A DNA stretch of 64,000 nucleotides from JALZCH01 sp036400075 (GTDB taxonomy: Bacteria > Acidobacteriota > Blastocatellia > Pyrinomonadales > Pyrinomonadaceae), in NCBI GenBank assembly GCA_036400075.1, contig DASWLV010000002.1, positions 124,001-188,000 on the forward strand, given 5' to 3'. The translations under genes and the position numbers were made by a program. Shown piece after piece: positions 8,824 through 17,257 of this stretch. The notes below the pieces were generated by a model. That model was not told where the DNA came from. It ran no database searches and saw only the letters and a program-made list of their open reading frames with translations. Each line of letters begins with the position of its first letter. Position 1 is the first letter of the stretch.

Positions 8824-9171
8824 TTATCTTCTTGCGGGGCTAGTTCCGGGACGCGCCGGCGATGTCATCGGAGACATCATCGGTGTAGCGACCGGCATCG
8901 CCGGAGTTGCAGGCGGGCGAATTTGAATGCTGTCTTTAACTTCCTTGACACCTTCACCTTTTGCCGCTGCCAGCGCAGCATCACGTTCGGCTTGCGTCGT
9001 CACTGTCCCGCTCAGAGTTACAACGCCGTCTTTAACGGTTGAAACCGTAACGCCCGGCGTTTTCACCCTTCCTTGAACTTCTTTTTGAACATCGGCGTCG
9101 GATTTGCCGCCGCACGCGATCAATAAAGCTGCAAACAAACTGATAACCATCAAAATACTTAATTTTTTCAT
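8824..9171 (-). CDS. BON-domain lipoprotein
   Basis: A 115-residue exported protein. A lipoprotein signal peptide ends in LIAC, with Cys20 as the lipidated residue. A BON domain follows at about 24-85 (VSTVKDGVVTLSGTVTTQ, then GVKEVKDSIQI). The tail of about 28 residues is rich in Pro, Met and Thr and probably disordered. BON domains bind phospholipid or other envelope components and occur in osmotically induced proteins such as OsmY. The location would be periplasm-facing membrane. It is a single gene with a strong ribosome site (ggag before the start), ending at the shared terminator. Confidence 0.88.
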   Translation of the reverse strand: MKKLSILMVISLFAALLIACGGKSDADVQKEVQGRVKTPGVTVSTVKDGVVTLSGTVTTQAERDAALAAAKGEGVKEVKDSIQIRPPATPAMPVATPMMSPMTSPARPGTSPARR

Positions 9172-9368
9172 CTTTTTTTCTCCTGAAATTTCGTCTTTTC
9201 GTTCGGCTCGTCTTAAAACAGCATCGGCGAGCGTTTTATTTCGTTATTTTGGAAACAATGAAAAAAAGATTTACCGATTCGTACGGTTTTGTCAATGAAT
9301 TTTTTACTTATGGAAGGAAATAAAGAAACGGAAGCGGCTTTGGAAAGTGATTTCGTATGGGAATTAAA

Positions 9369-9857
9369 TCAAAATTTGTCTCGCAGCTTCCGATAAGTCG
9401 TCGTTAAATCTTCGGGAATCACGCGGGTTTCGCCGACTGTGGTGGTAAAATTCGTATCGCCGAACCAGCGGGGCATAACGTGCAGATGAATGTGTCCGGC
9501 GATGCCCGCTCCGGCGGCTTTGCCGAGATTCATTCCGAGATTAAAGCCTTGCGGATTGTAAGTCGCGCGCAAAACAGTTTGACAGCGTTTGGTTAAATCC
9601 ATCAACTCGTCCGTGGTTTCTTTATCGGCGCGATCTAAATCGGAAACGTGCGAGTAGGGAACTATCAACAGATGACCGGAGATGTACGGGAATTTATTGA
9701 GGACAATGTAATTGTGCCGGGCGCGGTGAACGATTAATTTTTCTGCGTCGCCGCGCTCATCTTCGGCTTGCAAATCGCAGAACACACAAAAAGATTCGGG
9801 CGATTTCTCGCCCGATGCTAAATACTCGTATCTCCATGGACTAAATAAAACGTCCAT
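9369..9857 (-). CDS. HIT-family nucleotide hydrolase/phosphorylase
   Basis: About 162 residues. The histidine-triad motif reads HIHLHVMPRW near the C-terminus, and the preceding LGKAAGAGIAGH segment is typical of the Ap4A-phosphorylase/AMP-hydrolase branch. Two Cys (CVFC near residue 26) resemble the zinc half-site of many HIT proteins. I chose MDVLFSPWRYEYL as the start (9857); an in-frame Met three codons earlier (9866) is possible. The product would act on dinucleoside polyphosphates or adenylated compounds in the cytoplasm. The gap to the HU gene behind it holds an intergenic repeat. Confidence 0.9.
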   Translation of the reverse strand: MDVLFSPWRYEYLASGEKSPESFCVFCDLQAEDERGDAEKLIVHRARHNYIVLNKFPYISGHLLIVPYSHVSDLDRADKETTDELMDLTKRCQTVLRATYNPQGFNLGMNLGKAAGAGIAGHIHLHVMPRWFGDTNFTTTVGETRVIPEDLTTTYRKLRDKF

Positions 9858-9863
9858 AAAAAT

Positions 9864-9957
9864 CAATTACGAATTACGAATTACGAATGTCGGAATTTAA
9901 TTTTAATCTTAGAAAATATTCCTCAATTCGTAATTCGTAATTTGAAATTCGTAATTT
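9864..9957. repeat. Intergenic inverted repeat of tandem heptamers
   Basis: Three tandem copies of a 7-base unit (attacga, from about 9867) face a run of the complementary unit (tcgtaat, about 9933-9954) across an AT-rich spacer. The repeat fills the gap between the HIT gene start and the HU stop. Similar units recur at 46598-46617. Confidence 0.75.
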
Positions 9958-10258
9958 ACTTCTCCGCCGCTTGTGCTGCTTCGTCAATATTTAAAAGCTG
10001 GCGCAGCTCTTTGCCGGGTTTGAAATAGGCGACGCGCTTTGCCGGGATGTCAACCGGCTCGCCGGTTTTCGGGTTGCGACCGCGGCGCGAATTGCGCTCG
10101 CGCAGTCGAAAGCTGCCGAAACCGCGCAATTCTATTTTTTCGCCTTCGTTTAAAGCCTCAATCAAACTGCGGAAAACGACTTCAACCAGACGTTCCGCGT
10201 CCTTTTTCGTTAAATCCGTGGCGCTGACCACTTCTTCGACCAAATCTGCTTTTGTCAT
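9956..10258 (-). CDS. HU/IHF family DNA-binding protein
   Basis: About 100 residues, the standard family length. It starts MTKADLVEEVV (a preceding Met at 10261 is an alternative). The DNA-bending arm carries GRNPKTGEPVDIPA and the hydrophobic core is ELRGFGSFRLRER. GFGSF and the RNPKTGE arm with its conserved Pro are diagnostic. The sequence is closer to the IHF-beta/HU branch of Acidobacteria-like genomes than to the alpha type, but I would not assign a symbol. It acts as a dimer in nucleoid structure and recombination. The downstream end is immediately followed by the heptamer repeat and then the HIT gene. Confidence 0.93.
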   Translation of the reverse strand: MTKADLVEEVVSATDLTKKDAERLVEVVFRSLIEALNEGEKIELRGFGSFRLRERNSRRGRNPKTGEPVDIPAKRVAYFKPGKELRQLLNIDEAAQAAEK

Positions 10259-10285
10259 CAAATAAACCTCGCTATAAAAACTTTA

Positions 10286-10346
10286 TTAAAAATAGTGTCG
10301 GGAGCGAAAAGAGAGAATTCGGATAAATATAAAACATTCGCTCCCG
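10286..10346 (-). terminator. Possible terminator after ribosomal protein S1 gene
   Basis: Perfect 9-bp arms cgggagcga (10299-10307) and tcgctcccg (10338-10346) enclose a 30-base AT-rich loop. In minus-strand sense the second arm is followed by a short T-rich stretch. The long loop makes it weaker than the other terminators in the window. Confidence 0.45.
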
Positions 10347-10365
10347 CATTTTCTAAGAGAAAATC

Positions 10366-12816
10366 TTACTGCTCGCCGCCGGACGTTGCCGCATTCGGTG
10401 TTTCGTTTTCGACTTCGTTTCCAGCATCGCTTACACCTTCGCTTGCAGTTTCATTGCGAGCTTCGCTGTCGGCGTCGTTTACTACAACTTCATTTCCGGC
10501 TTCGCTTTGGACTTCACTTCCGGTGTCATTAGCAGCTTCGTTTCCAGTTTCGTCTGCGGTTGATTCGGCAACATTCGGTTCACCGGCGTTTGACTCGACA
10601 ACCGATTCGCCGGTGTTTGTCTCAGCTACATCCGATTCAGCCTCGTTTGATTCCGCAACGGCTGGTTCGGCAGCGTTTATTTCAGCAGCGTTTGTCTCGG
10701 CAGCGACCGGCTCGGCAACCTTTGGCTCGGCAGCAGCGGGAGTAGATGACCCGCCGCCGAACATATTCCGCAAATTGGCAAGCTCGCCTAAGCTCGCCAT
10801 GCCGCTTTTAGCTTCCGTCGAGTAAGATTTCGTGTCAATTATCGGCTCGTCTTCTTTGCCGACGGCGCGCGCCGAAAGCCCGATTTTCTGTGCGTCCGGC
10901 TCGATGCGAAGGATTTTGAATTCCATTTCCTGACCGATTTCAAAAACCTTTTCCGGTTTTTCAATTCGCTCGTCGGAAAGCTCCGAGATATGACACAGAC
11001 CTTCAAGCTCTTCCGCCAATTCGACGAAAACGCCGAAATTGGCAAAGCGCGAGATTTTGCCCTTAACAACGTCGCCGGGTTTATGCTCGGAGACAAATTT
11101 ATCCCACGTCGAAGGCTGCAAATCTTTCATCGAAAGCGACATCCGGCGTCCAGCCACGTCAATGTGCGTGATGACGGCTTCGACTTCCTGATTTTTCTTC
11201 AAAGCCTCGCTCGGATGCTTGATTTTCTTGTGCGAAATGTCCGTGACGTGAACCAGCCCGTCAACGCCTTCCTCCAATTCGACAAACGCGCCGAATTCGG
11301 TCAGATTGCGAACGCGACCTTTAATTTGCTGCCCGACGCGGAAACGCTCGTAAATCGTTTCCCACGGATTCGCCATCACCTGTTTCATTCCCAATGAAAC
11401 GCGGCGGTCTTTCGGATCGAGGCGGAGAACCTGCACTTCTACTTCGTCGTCAACTTTGACAATGTTTTTCGGATGTTTCGCGCGTTTCGACCAGCTCATT
11501 TCCGAAACGTGAACGAGACCTTCGACGCCCGGTTCAAGCTCAATAAAAGCGCCGTAATCGGTTACGCTCGAAACTCTGCCGCGCAGCTTTGCGTTAATCG
11601 GATAGCGTTCTTCGATGCTCGTCCAGGGATCGGGCTGAAGCTGTTTTAATCCGAGAGAAACGCGCTCTTTTTCGCGGTCGAATTTCAAAACTTTGACCTG
11701 CACTTCGTCGCCCGGTTTGAACATATCCGAAGGTCGGTCGAGTTTTCCCCAAGTCATATCGGTGACGTGGAGCAGTCCGTCAATTCCGCCCAAATCAACA
11801 AAAGCGCCGTATTCGGTCAGGCTTTTAACCGTGCCTTCAATGATGTAGCCTTCGCCCAATTGCTCGAAGGTTTGCGCTTTTTGCGCTTCATTCACTTCGT
11901 CAATCAAAGCCTTGCGCGACAGCACGACATTGGCTCGCTTGCGATTAAATTTAATTACGCGCGCTTCGACTTCCTGATTTTTATAAACGTCGAGATTGCG
12001 CGGCGGGCGCGAGTCAACCAGCGAGCCGGGCAAGAAGGCTTCAATGCCTTTGATGTCAACGTTCAAACCGCCTTTGACGCGCTCGGTGACAAAGCCTTTA
12101 ACGGGCGTGCCGTCATTGTAAGCCTTTTCGAGATCGTCCCAGGTGCGGCGTTTGACGGCTTCAAAGCGCGATAATTCAGCCGTGCCGTCGCCCGAATCCA
12201 TTCGCCGGATAACGACTTCAAGGGTATCGCCCCGTTTAACGGTTACTTCGCCGTTTTCCGTCAGCTCTTCCGATTTGACGACGCCTTCGGATTTGTAGCC
12301 GAAATCAATCACCACGCCGCGGTCTGAGACGCTGATGACTTTGCCTTCGACTAAATCGCCTTCGCGATAGCGCGCCTGCTCCTGCTCAAACTGTTCCAGC
12401 ATCGCGCCGAAATCCATTTCGCCGCCGGAATGTTCGTCCGCGCCTGTCGTCGCTGCGCTCGTTTCGGCTGCCGTTGTTTCGGTCGCTGCCGTTGCTTGAG
12501 CCGTCTGCTGTTCGTTCGCGGCAACTGTCGGCTGTTCAGCCATCGCGGGTGCCGAATCGGCTGTTTCCGGTGCTGCGGGCGCTGCATCGGTTGTTGCCGT
12601 TTCCTGCGATGCGGGCGCAGCAGGAGCTTCATTTGTCGGCGCATCCTGACCCGCTGTTTCAGCCGCTTCATTTGTCGCCGTGCTGGTTGTGTCTTCGGTT
12701 GAAGCAGCCGGGGTTTCGGCTGCCGTGTTGTTATCGTTCGTTTGTTCCGCGGCAGGAGCTTCCGCTTGTTCGGTCGCCGTTGCTTCTGCCGTTTGTTTTG
12801 TTTCTTCGCTCTGCAT
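10366..12816 (-). CDS. rpsA: 30S ribosomal protein S1, with low-complexity N- and C-terminal extensions
   Basis: An 816-residue protein, much longer than the usual 550-570. Six S1/OB-fold RNA-binding repeats lie at about 153-219, 237-301, 322-391, 408-478, 495-565 and 582-650. Repeats 3-6 show the typical GAFVEL...GLVHVTDIS pattern. The N-terminal 135 residues are nearly pure Ala/Thr/Glu/Pro/Gln. The C-terminal 125 or so are acidic and repetitive (AEP, AES, NEA, TGNE units). S1 recruits mRNA to the 30S subunit. Both tails carry strong net negative charge and are probably disordered. The tail DNA is repetitive enough that length variation between strains is likely. The HU/IHF gene lies downstream on the same strand, as in many genomes. 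Confidence 0.95.
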   Translation of the reverse strand: MQSEETKQTAEATATEQAEAPAAEQTNDNNTAAETPAASTEDTTSTATNEAAETAGQDAPTNEAPAAPASQETATTDAAPAAPETADSAPAMAEQPTVAANEQQTAQATAATETTAAETSAATTGADEHSGGEMDFGAMLEQFEQEQARYREGDLVEGKVISVSDRGVVIDFGYKSEGVVKSEELTENGEVTVKRGDTLEVVIRRMDSGDGTAELSRFEAVKRRTWDDLEKAYNDGTPVKGFVTERVKGGLNVDIKGIEAFLPGSLVDSRPPRNLDVYKNQEVEARVIKFNRKRANVVLSRKALIDEVNEAQKAQTFEQLGEGYIIEGTVKSLTEYGAFVDLGGIDGLLHVTDMTWGKLDRPSDMFKPGDEVQVKVLKFDREKERVSLGLKQLQPDPWTSIEERYPINAKLRGRVSSVTDYGAFIELEPGVEGLVHVSEMSWSKRAKHPKNIVKVDDEVEVQVLRLDPKDRRVSLGMKQVMANPWETIYERFRVGQQIKGRVRNLTEFGAFVELEEGVDGLVHVTDISHKKIKHPSEALKKNQEVEAVITHIDVAGRRMSLSMKDLQPSTWDKFVSEHKPGDVVKGKISRFANFGVFVELAEELEGLCHISELSDERIEKPEKVFEIGQEMEFKILRIEPDAQKIGLSARAVGKEDEPIIDTKSYSTEAKSGMASLGELANLRNMFGGGSSTPAAAEPKVAEPVAAETNAAEINAAEPAVAESNEAESDVAETNTGESVVESNAGEPNVAESTADETGNEAANDTGSEVQSEAGNEVVVNDADSEARNETASEGVSDAGNEVENETPNAATSGGEQ

Positions 12817-12877
12817 TCAAATTCGCGTCAAGTTGTTTCTCGACGTTCTCGCCTCTTTATAAAATTCCGTTTTCACG

Positions 12878-12907
12878 ATTCTATCAAGTCTCGCCTCGAT
12901 TAACCAA
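12878..12907 (-). promoter_or_regulatory. Candidate promoter for rpsA
   Basis: In minus-strand sense TTGGTT (12902-12907) and TAGAAT (12878-12883) are separated by 18 bp. This gives a leader of about 60 bases to the rpsA start. Both boxes are imperfect. Confidence 0.4.
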
Positions 12908-13208
12908 TACCCGGCTCGCCGCGTTCAACATAAATAGCTGCGCGGATTTAAAATTGGCAAAATAAATGGAAAGCTCTTCACCGCGCGGTTTCGTTGCCGG
13001 TTGAGACGGTTCGTGCGCCAATCAAACTCGGTCTGAGTCAGGTATTAGGTTTCAAACAAACTCCGTTTGCGTGCTTTATTCACGCCAGGCAAGGTCGGTT
13101 GTGACCAGATAGAACTTCAAAAGTACACGCCAAGTCTAACGATGTCAAGGCAATGCCGCGTTTCCTTGACCGCCCGGCGATTTTCTCGTCATACTCAAAT
13201 TTTTCATT
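12908..13208. other. Intergenic region between divergent genes
   Basis: About 300 bp between the rpsA promoter and the PhzF-like gene. No open frame with protein-like composition, no tRNA fold and no strong hairpin was seen. It must hold the plus-strand promoter of the next operon, but no clear boxes stand out. Confidence 0.45.
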
Positions 13209-14144
13209 ATGCGAACTTTCAGCTTCTATCAACTCGACGTTTTTACCGACCAAAGGTTTGCGGGCAATCCGCTCGCCGTTTTTCCTGACGCCGCAGGCAT
13301 TTCCGATATGGAAATGCAGCAAATTACGCGCGAAATGAATTTATCCGAGACGGTTTTCGTGCTGCCATCAAACGAGCCGGAGGCTTTGCGCCGACTGCGG
13401 ATTTTCACGCCAACCAAAGAATTGCCGCTCGCGGGACATCCGGTTGTCGGAACCTGGAATCTGCTCGCCCGTCTCGGTTTTATAGAAAACGTTCCATCGG
13501 ACGGTACAGTGGAAATCAAACATGAGCTTGGCGTCGGTGTCCTGCCGGTAGAAATCGAGTTTGAAAACGGCGAGCCGCGAAAAGTCACGATGACGCAGGA
13601 CAAATTTTCGCCCGGCGAAATTGTCGTAGATGAAAACGTTAGAAAAACAATCGCCGAAGCGTTTAATCTTGCGCTCGAAGATTTTCAGCCGCACGCTCCG
13701 ATTCAAGTCTGCGGAACGGGCGTTAATTTCACGGTCGTTCCGGTGCGCTCGCTCGCAGCATTAAAAAGCTCGCGCCCCAATGCCTCGAAATTAGAAGAAT
13801 TACCGAAGATTTTGCCGGGCGAATTTTCCTTGTTTGCGTGGGAAACTCTGGAAGAAACGTCTTTGATTCACACCAGAATGTACGCGCCCGAATTCGGCAT
13901 CACCGAAGACCCGGCGACCGGCGCAGCCGCAGGAGCGCTTGGCGGCTACATCGTGCATCACGGCTTGTTTGCGGAAGAATTGAAAAAGAACGATAACGTT
14001 TTGAGTTTTACGATTGAACAAGGCGATTTTATCGAACGACCGAGCCGCATTCACGTTGAAATAACGGGCGAAAAAGGAAACGTCGAACGAGTCCGCGTCG
14101 GCGGCTCGTCGGTTATCGTCGCCAAAGGCGAAATCTATCTTTAG
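13209..14144 (+). CDS. PhzF-family epimerase/isomerase-like protein
   Basis: 311 residues, the normal family length. Diagnostic blocks are FYQLDVFTDQRFAGNPLAV at 6-24, the presumed catalytic Glu47 in NLSETVF, TPTKELPLAGHPVVGT near 70-84, and DPATGAAAGALGGYI near 235-249. The fold is a diaminopimelate-epimerase-like double barrel. Family members range from the phenazine enzyme PhzF to uncharacterised isomerases, and no phenazine genes are nearby, so the substrate is unknown. The stop codon lies at the edge of an inverted heptamer repeat that separates it from the YpdA-like gene. Confidence 0.9.
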   Translation: MRTFSFYQLDVFTDQRFAGNPLAVFPDAAGISDMEMQQITREMNLSETVFVLPSNEPEALRRLRIFTPTKELPLAGHPVVGTWNLLARLGFIENVPSDGTVEIKHELGVGVLPVEIEFENGEPRKVTMTQDKFSPGEIVVDENVRKTIAEAFNLALEDFQPHAPIQVCGTGVNFTVVPVRSLAALKSSRPNASKLEELPKILPGEFSLFAWETLEETSLIHTRMYAPEFGITEDPATGAAAGALGGYIVHHGLFAEELKKNDNVLSFTIEQGDFIERPSRIHVEITGEKGNVERVRVGGSSVIVAKGEIYL

Positions 14145-14188
14145 TGAGCAGTGAGCAGAGAAATCTGTTTTAACTGCTCACTGCTCAC
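14143..14188. repeat. Inverted repeat of tandem heptamers
   Basis: Arm gtgagcagtgagcag (14144-14158) pairs with ctgctcactgctcac (14174-14188) across a 15-base loop. Each arm is two copies of a 7-base unit plus one base. The left arm starts inside the PhzF-like stop codon. A further partial unit (cgctcact) follows before the next start. Confidence 0.8.
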
Positions 14189-14197
14189 CGCTCACTT

Positions 14198-15187
14198 ATG
14201 TACCATTTGATTATCATCGGCGCTGGACCGGCGGGGATTTCGGCGGCTTACGAGGCGCAAAAGTTGGGTTTGGATTATCTCGTTTTGGAAAAAGGCTTGA
14301 TCGGCGAAACGATTTATCATTACCCGGTCGGACTTGCTGTTTTTTCCACAGTTAACGAGCTTGAATTAGAGCCGGACACGCTCAAACCGGCGCGCGAGAA
14401 ACCGACGCGCGAGGAATTGCTGTCGTATTACGTTCGTTTTGTTTTGGGCAACAATCTTAATGTGCAAACCGAAGAAGAAGTATTATCGGTCTTGTCAGAA
14501 CAGGGAGCGTCAGCGACCGGCTTCTTCAACGTCAAAACAACAAAATCTCAATATCAAGCTCGAAAAGTTTTATTCACGACGGGCGCAATGGCGCACCCGC
14601 GACATTTAAATGTTCCGGGCGAAGATTTGCCAAAAGTGTCTCATCTTTTCCAGGAAACATATCCGTGGGTGCGAAAACACACGCTCGTCATCGGCGGCGG
14701 AAACTCGGCGGGCGAAGCCGCGCTGTTTCTCGCCGAAGAAGGCGCGATTTCGACGCTCGCCATTTTTCGCGCCGATTGGGAAAACTCAGACCCGAAACAG
14801 GGCTGCATTAAATACTGGGTCAAACAGCCGCTTGAAGAACAACTCGAACGCAATTGTCTGCAAGTCTTTTTTCTCGGTCGCGTCGTTGAAATCCACGAAA
14901 AGGAAGTTATTTTGGAAGACGAGAACGGCGATGTGAAGATTTTGCCGAATGACGCGGTTTTTGTGTTAATCGGCGCGGACGCGGATTTGACTCTTTTGGA
15001 GAATCTCGGCGTCGAGTTTCGAGAAACGAAATACGGAATTGTTCCGGTTTACGACGAGGAAACCTTTGAAACCAATATTTCGGGGATTTACGTCGCCGGG
15101 CATTTCACCCTCGAACGCCACATCAAAGGCGCGATTGAAGTGCCGAAAAGAATTTTGCCGAAAATCGCGGCGCGGCTCGGAAAATGA
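14198..15187 (+). CDS. YpdA-like FAD/NAD(P) disulfide reductase
   Basis: 329 residues with two dinucleotide-binding motifs, GAGPAG at 8-13 for FAD and GGGNSA near 166-171 for NADPH. The C-terminal FAD strand is GIYVAGHFT. There is no CxxC redox pair, which separates it from thioredoxin reductases and fits the YpdA type, which in Firmicutes reduces bacillithiol disulfide. Residues PVGLAVFSTVNELELEP after the FAD motif are also characteristic. Its stop overlaps the next start by 4 bp. Role in low-molecular-weight thiol recycling is by family; no bacillithiol synthesis gene lies in the window. Confidence 0.87.
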   Translation: MYHLIIIGAGPAGISAAYEAQKLGLDYLVLEKGLIGETIYHYPVGLAVFSTVNELELEPDTLKPAREKPTREELLSYYVRFVLGNNLNVQTEEEVLSVLSEQGASATGFFNVKTTKSQYQARKVLFTTGAMAHPRHLNVPGEDLPKVSHLFQETYPWVRKHTLVIGGGNSAGEAALFLAEEGAISTLAIFRADWENSDPKQGCIKYWVKQPLEEQLERNCLQVFFLGRVVEIHEKEVILEDENGDVKILPNDAVFVLIGADADLTLLENLGVEFRETKYGIVPVYDEETFETNISGIYVAGHFTLERHIKGAIEVPKRILPKIAARLGK

Positions 15188-16122
15188 ATTTTGAACCGAA
15201 CGTAAATTGGCGCGAAACGATTTTTGTTCTTCTCGCGGTCGTTTGTTTGCTGCCGTTTGTTGCGCCGCCCGTTGCTTTGGCGCTCGGAATCGCGGCGGCT
15301 TTTACAATCGGCAATCCTTTTCCAGCCAAAATTGCGAAAATTACCAAGCTCCTGCTGCAAATTTCAGTCGTCGGACTCGGATTCGGAATGAATATCGAAA
15401 CCGTTTGTGAAGCGGGGAAAGACGGCATTTTGTTTGCCGCCGCGACAATTTTCGGAACGCTTGCGCTCGGTTATTTGATCGGTCGGCTGCTCAGGATTGA
15501 CCGAAAAATCTCGCATCTGATTTCGTGCGGTACTGCGATTTGCGGCGGCAGCGCGATTGCGGCGGTCGCGCCGGTCATCGAAGCCGACGATAAGGAGATT
15601 TCCGTTTCGCTCGGCACGATTTTCGTTTTAAATTCTGTTGCGCTGTTTGTTTTTCCCGCCGTCGGGCATTGGTTAAATTTAAGCGAACAGCAGTTCGGAA
15701 TTTGGGCTGCGATAGCAATTCAAGATACGAGCAGCGTCGTCGGCGCGGCGGCGCGTTTCGGCGACGAGGCTTTGCAGATTGCCACGACCGTTAAATTGAC
15801 TCGCGCTCTCTGGATTGCGCCGCTCGCGCTCGTCACCGCAATCGTCTTTAAAAGCAAGAATGCGCGTGTCACAGTTCCGATTTTCATTTTTCTTTTTTTG
15901 GCAGCCTCAGTCGTCAAAACTTATGCGCCTCTGCCGGAAAATCTTTTCAATTCCTTTGTTGGCGTCGCTCGCCAGGGCTTGACGCTGACGCTTTTCCTGA
16001 TCGGCGCGGCGCTTTCGCGCAAAACTCTCGCCGAAGTCGGCATCAAACCGTTGCTGCAAGGAGTTATTTTATGGATTGTGATTTCGCTCTGTTCGCTTTG
16101 GGCGGTGATGACGATTCTTTAA
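15184..16122 (+). CDS. YeiH/UPF0324 family putative anion exporter
   Basis: A 312-residue membrane protein with about ten hydrophobic helices. The family core SCGTAICGGSAIAAVAPVI lies near 118-136, and the second half-repeat IQDTSSVVGAAARFG near 178-192. These two blocks define the YeiH (Pfam Cons_hypoth698) family, proposed to export sulfite/sulfate-like anions. It overlaps the reductase gene by 4 bp, so the two are co-translated. A link between thiol redox and sulfur-anion export is suggested by that coupling only. Confidence 0.9.
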   Translation: MNFEPNVNWRETIFVLLAVVCLLPFVAPPVALALGIAAAFTIGNPFPAKIAKITKLLLQISVVGLGFGMNIETVCEAGKDGILFAAATIFGTLALGYLIGRLLRIDRKISHLISCGTAICGGSAIAAVAPVIEADDKEISVSLGTIFVLNSVALFVFPAVGHWLNLSEQQFGIWAAIAIQDTSSVVGAAARFGDEALQIATTVKLTRALWIAPLALVTAIVFKSKNARVTVPIFIFLFLAASVVKTYAPLPENLFNSFVGVARQGLTLTLFLIGAALSRKTLAEVGIKPLLQGVILWIVISLCSLWAVMTIL

Positions 16123-16149
16123 CTTCGATTTGCGGCAAGCGAACTTGTT

Positions 16150-16602
16150 ATGAATAAAAAGGTACTTTTTCTTTGCACCGGAAATTATTATCGCAGCCGT
16201 TTCGCCGAAATTTTGTTTAATCAATTAGCCGCCGAACGCCGACTCGATTGGCGTGCCGATTCGCGCGGTCTGGCAATCGAGTTTAACAAAGCCAATGCCG
16301 GAGCGATTTCGCATTTTGCGGTCGAAAAATTAAACGCCCTCGGCATTGACGTTTCCGAGCCGCGTTTTCCGCAAAGGGTAAGCGTTGATGACTTGGAAGC
16401 GGCGGATTTGACGATTGCGATGTACGACGCCGAGCATCGTCCGATGGTTTTGGAAAGAATTCCCGATTGGGTTGATCGCATTGAATTTTGGAAAGTCCCG
16501 GATATTGATTTTGTTCCGCCTTCGATTGCTCTCTCGGAAATCGAACAACAAGTCAAATCACTCGTCGCTCGTTTATCCGCCGCGTCTGCCGTTTCAACTT
16601 AA
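16150..16602 (+). CDS. Low-molecular-weight protein tyrosine phosphatase-like protein
   Basis: 150 residues. The P-loop CTGNYYRS at residues 9-16 fits CX5R(S/T) after the strand KKVLFL. A general-acid region VPDIDFVPP lies near 118-126. Arsenate reductases of the ArsC (Gram-positive) type share the fold but carry extra redox cysteines near residues 82-89, which are absent here, so a phosphatase is preferred. Fourth gene of a plus-strand run, 27 bp after the YeiH-like gene and 6 bp before the next. Confidence 0.85.
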   Translation: MNKKVLFLCTGNYYRSRFAEILFNQLAAERRLDWRADSRGLAIEFNKANAGAISHFAVEKLNALGIDVSEPRFPQRVSVDDLEAADLTIAMYDAEHRPMVLERIPDWVDRIEFWKVPDIDFVPPSIALSEIEQQVKSLVARLSAASAVST

Positions 16603-16608
16603 ATTTCA

Positions 16609-17199
16609 ATGGAGGAAACAACGCTGGAAAAATTTTATCGAGACGTTGAGCGGCAAACCACGCAGCTTGAAATTGTTCACGAAGCGCGTTTGAACTGTCG
16701 GCGCGGCTGTTCGGCGTGCTGCGTTGACGACATCACGGTTTTTGAGGTCGAGGCGGAAAACATTCGCCGAAAATATCCTGATTTGCTCGAAAACGATTTA
16801 CCGCACGAAGCCGGAAAATGCGCTTTTTTAAATGAAGAAGGAGCGTGTCGAATCTACGATGCGCGACCGTACGTTTGCCGCACGCAAGGCTTGCCGCTGC
16901 GCTGGCTCGAAGAAATAGAAGATGAAATTTACGAATTGCGCGACATTTGCCCGCTCAACGATGCGGGCGAAGCGGTTGAAGAATTAAACGAAGACGATTG
17001 CTGGACAATCGGCGAAGCGGAAGCGGAGCTTTCGGAAATGCAGTTTAAAAAAGACGGCGGCGAAATGCGGCGCGTCCGATTGCGCGATTTGTTTATAAAA
17101 AATAAGCGAAAATCACAGTTGAAGTTATTTGAACGGCGGAGTTCACCGAGCGCGAAACCGACAACACACAAGCTAAGGATTAAGAAGCAGCGTTTTTAA
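16609..17199 (+). CDS. YkgJ-family cysteine-cluster protein with altered C-terminus
   Basis: 196 residues. Cys clusters CRRGCSACC (30-38) and CAFLNEEGACRIYDARPYVC (about 67-86), with a later CPLN, match the zinc- or iron-binding YkgJ family (CxxxCxxCC). Function is unknown in general. The gene's end is odd. After GEMRRVRLRDLF a basic, unstructured tail of about 35 residues is translated through an integron attC-like site. A second copy of this end at 18784-18830 reads GEMRRVRLRDLFVKR then stop, probably the original terminus. So the visible tail looks like read-through caused by the cassette insertion. The protein core should be intact. Confidence 0.85.
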   Translation: MEETTLEKFYRDVERQTTQLEIVHEARLNCRRGCSACCVDDITVFEVEAENIRRKYPDLLENDLPHEAGKCAFLNEEGACRIYDARPYVCRTQGLPLRWLEEIEDEIYELRDICPLNDAGEAVEELNEDDCWTIGEAEAELSEMQFKKDGGEMRRVRLRDLFIKNKRKSQLKLFERRSSPSAKPTTHKLRIKKQRF

Positions 17200-17241
17200 G
17201 AAAGTCGCTGTTTCGCGCTTCAGTGCAATGACTTGTTCGGC
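17128..17241 (-). other. Integron attC site (cassette of the serine hydrolase)
   Basis: Read on the minus strand, the site starts with GCCGAAC (R'' box, 17241-17235) and ends with GTTCAAA (R' box, 17134-17128; the cleavage point is after its G). The arms inside pair over a long stretch: 5' TTGCACTGAAGCGCGAAAC against the complement of the 3' arm, TTCACCGAGCGCGAAAC, with the unpaired bases typical of attC. Length 114 bp. It lies directly downstream of the serine-hydrolase gene, as expected in a cassette. The centre resembles the other attC sites in this window. Confidence 0.8.
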
Positions 17242-17257
17242 AGCGCCGCGCAATAAA

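Noticed and set aside
10295..10825. Plus-strand frame of 176 codons opposite the end of rpsA
   Set aside because: A Ser/Ala/Thr-rich translation of the antisense of the S1 tail repeats; no independent support.
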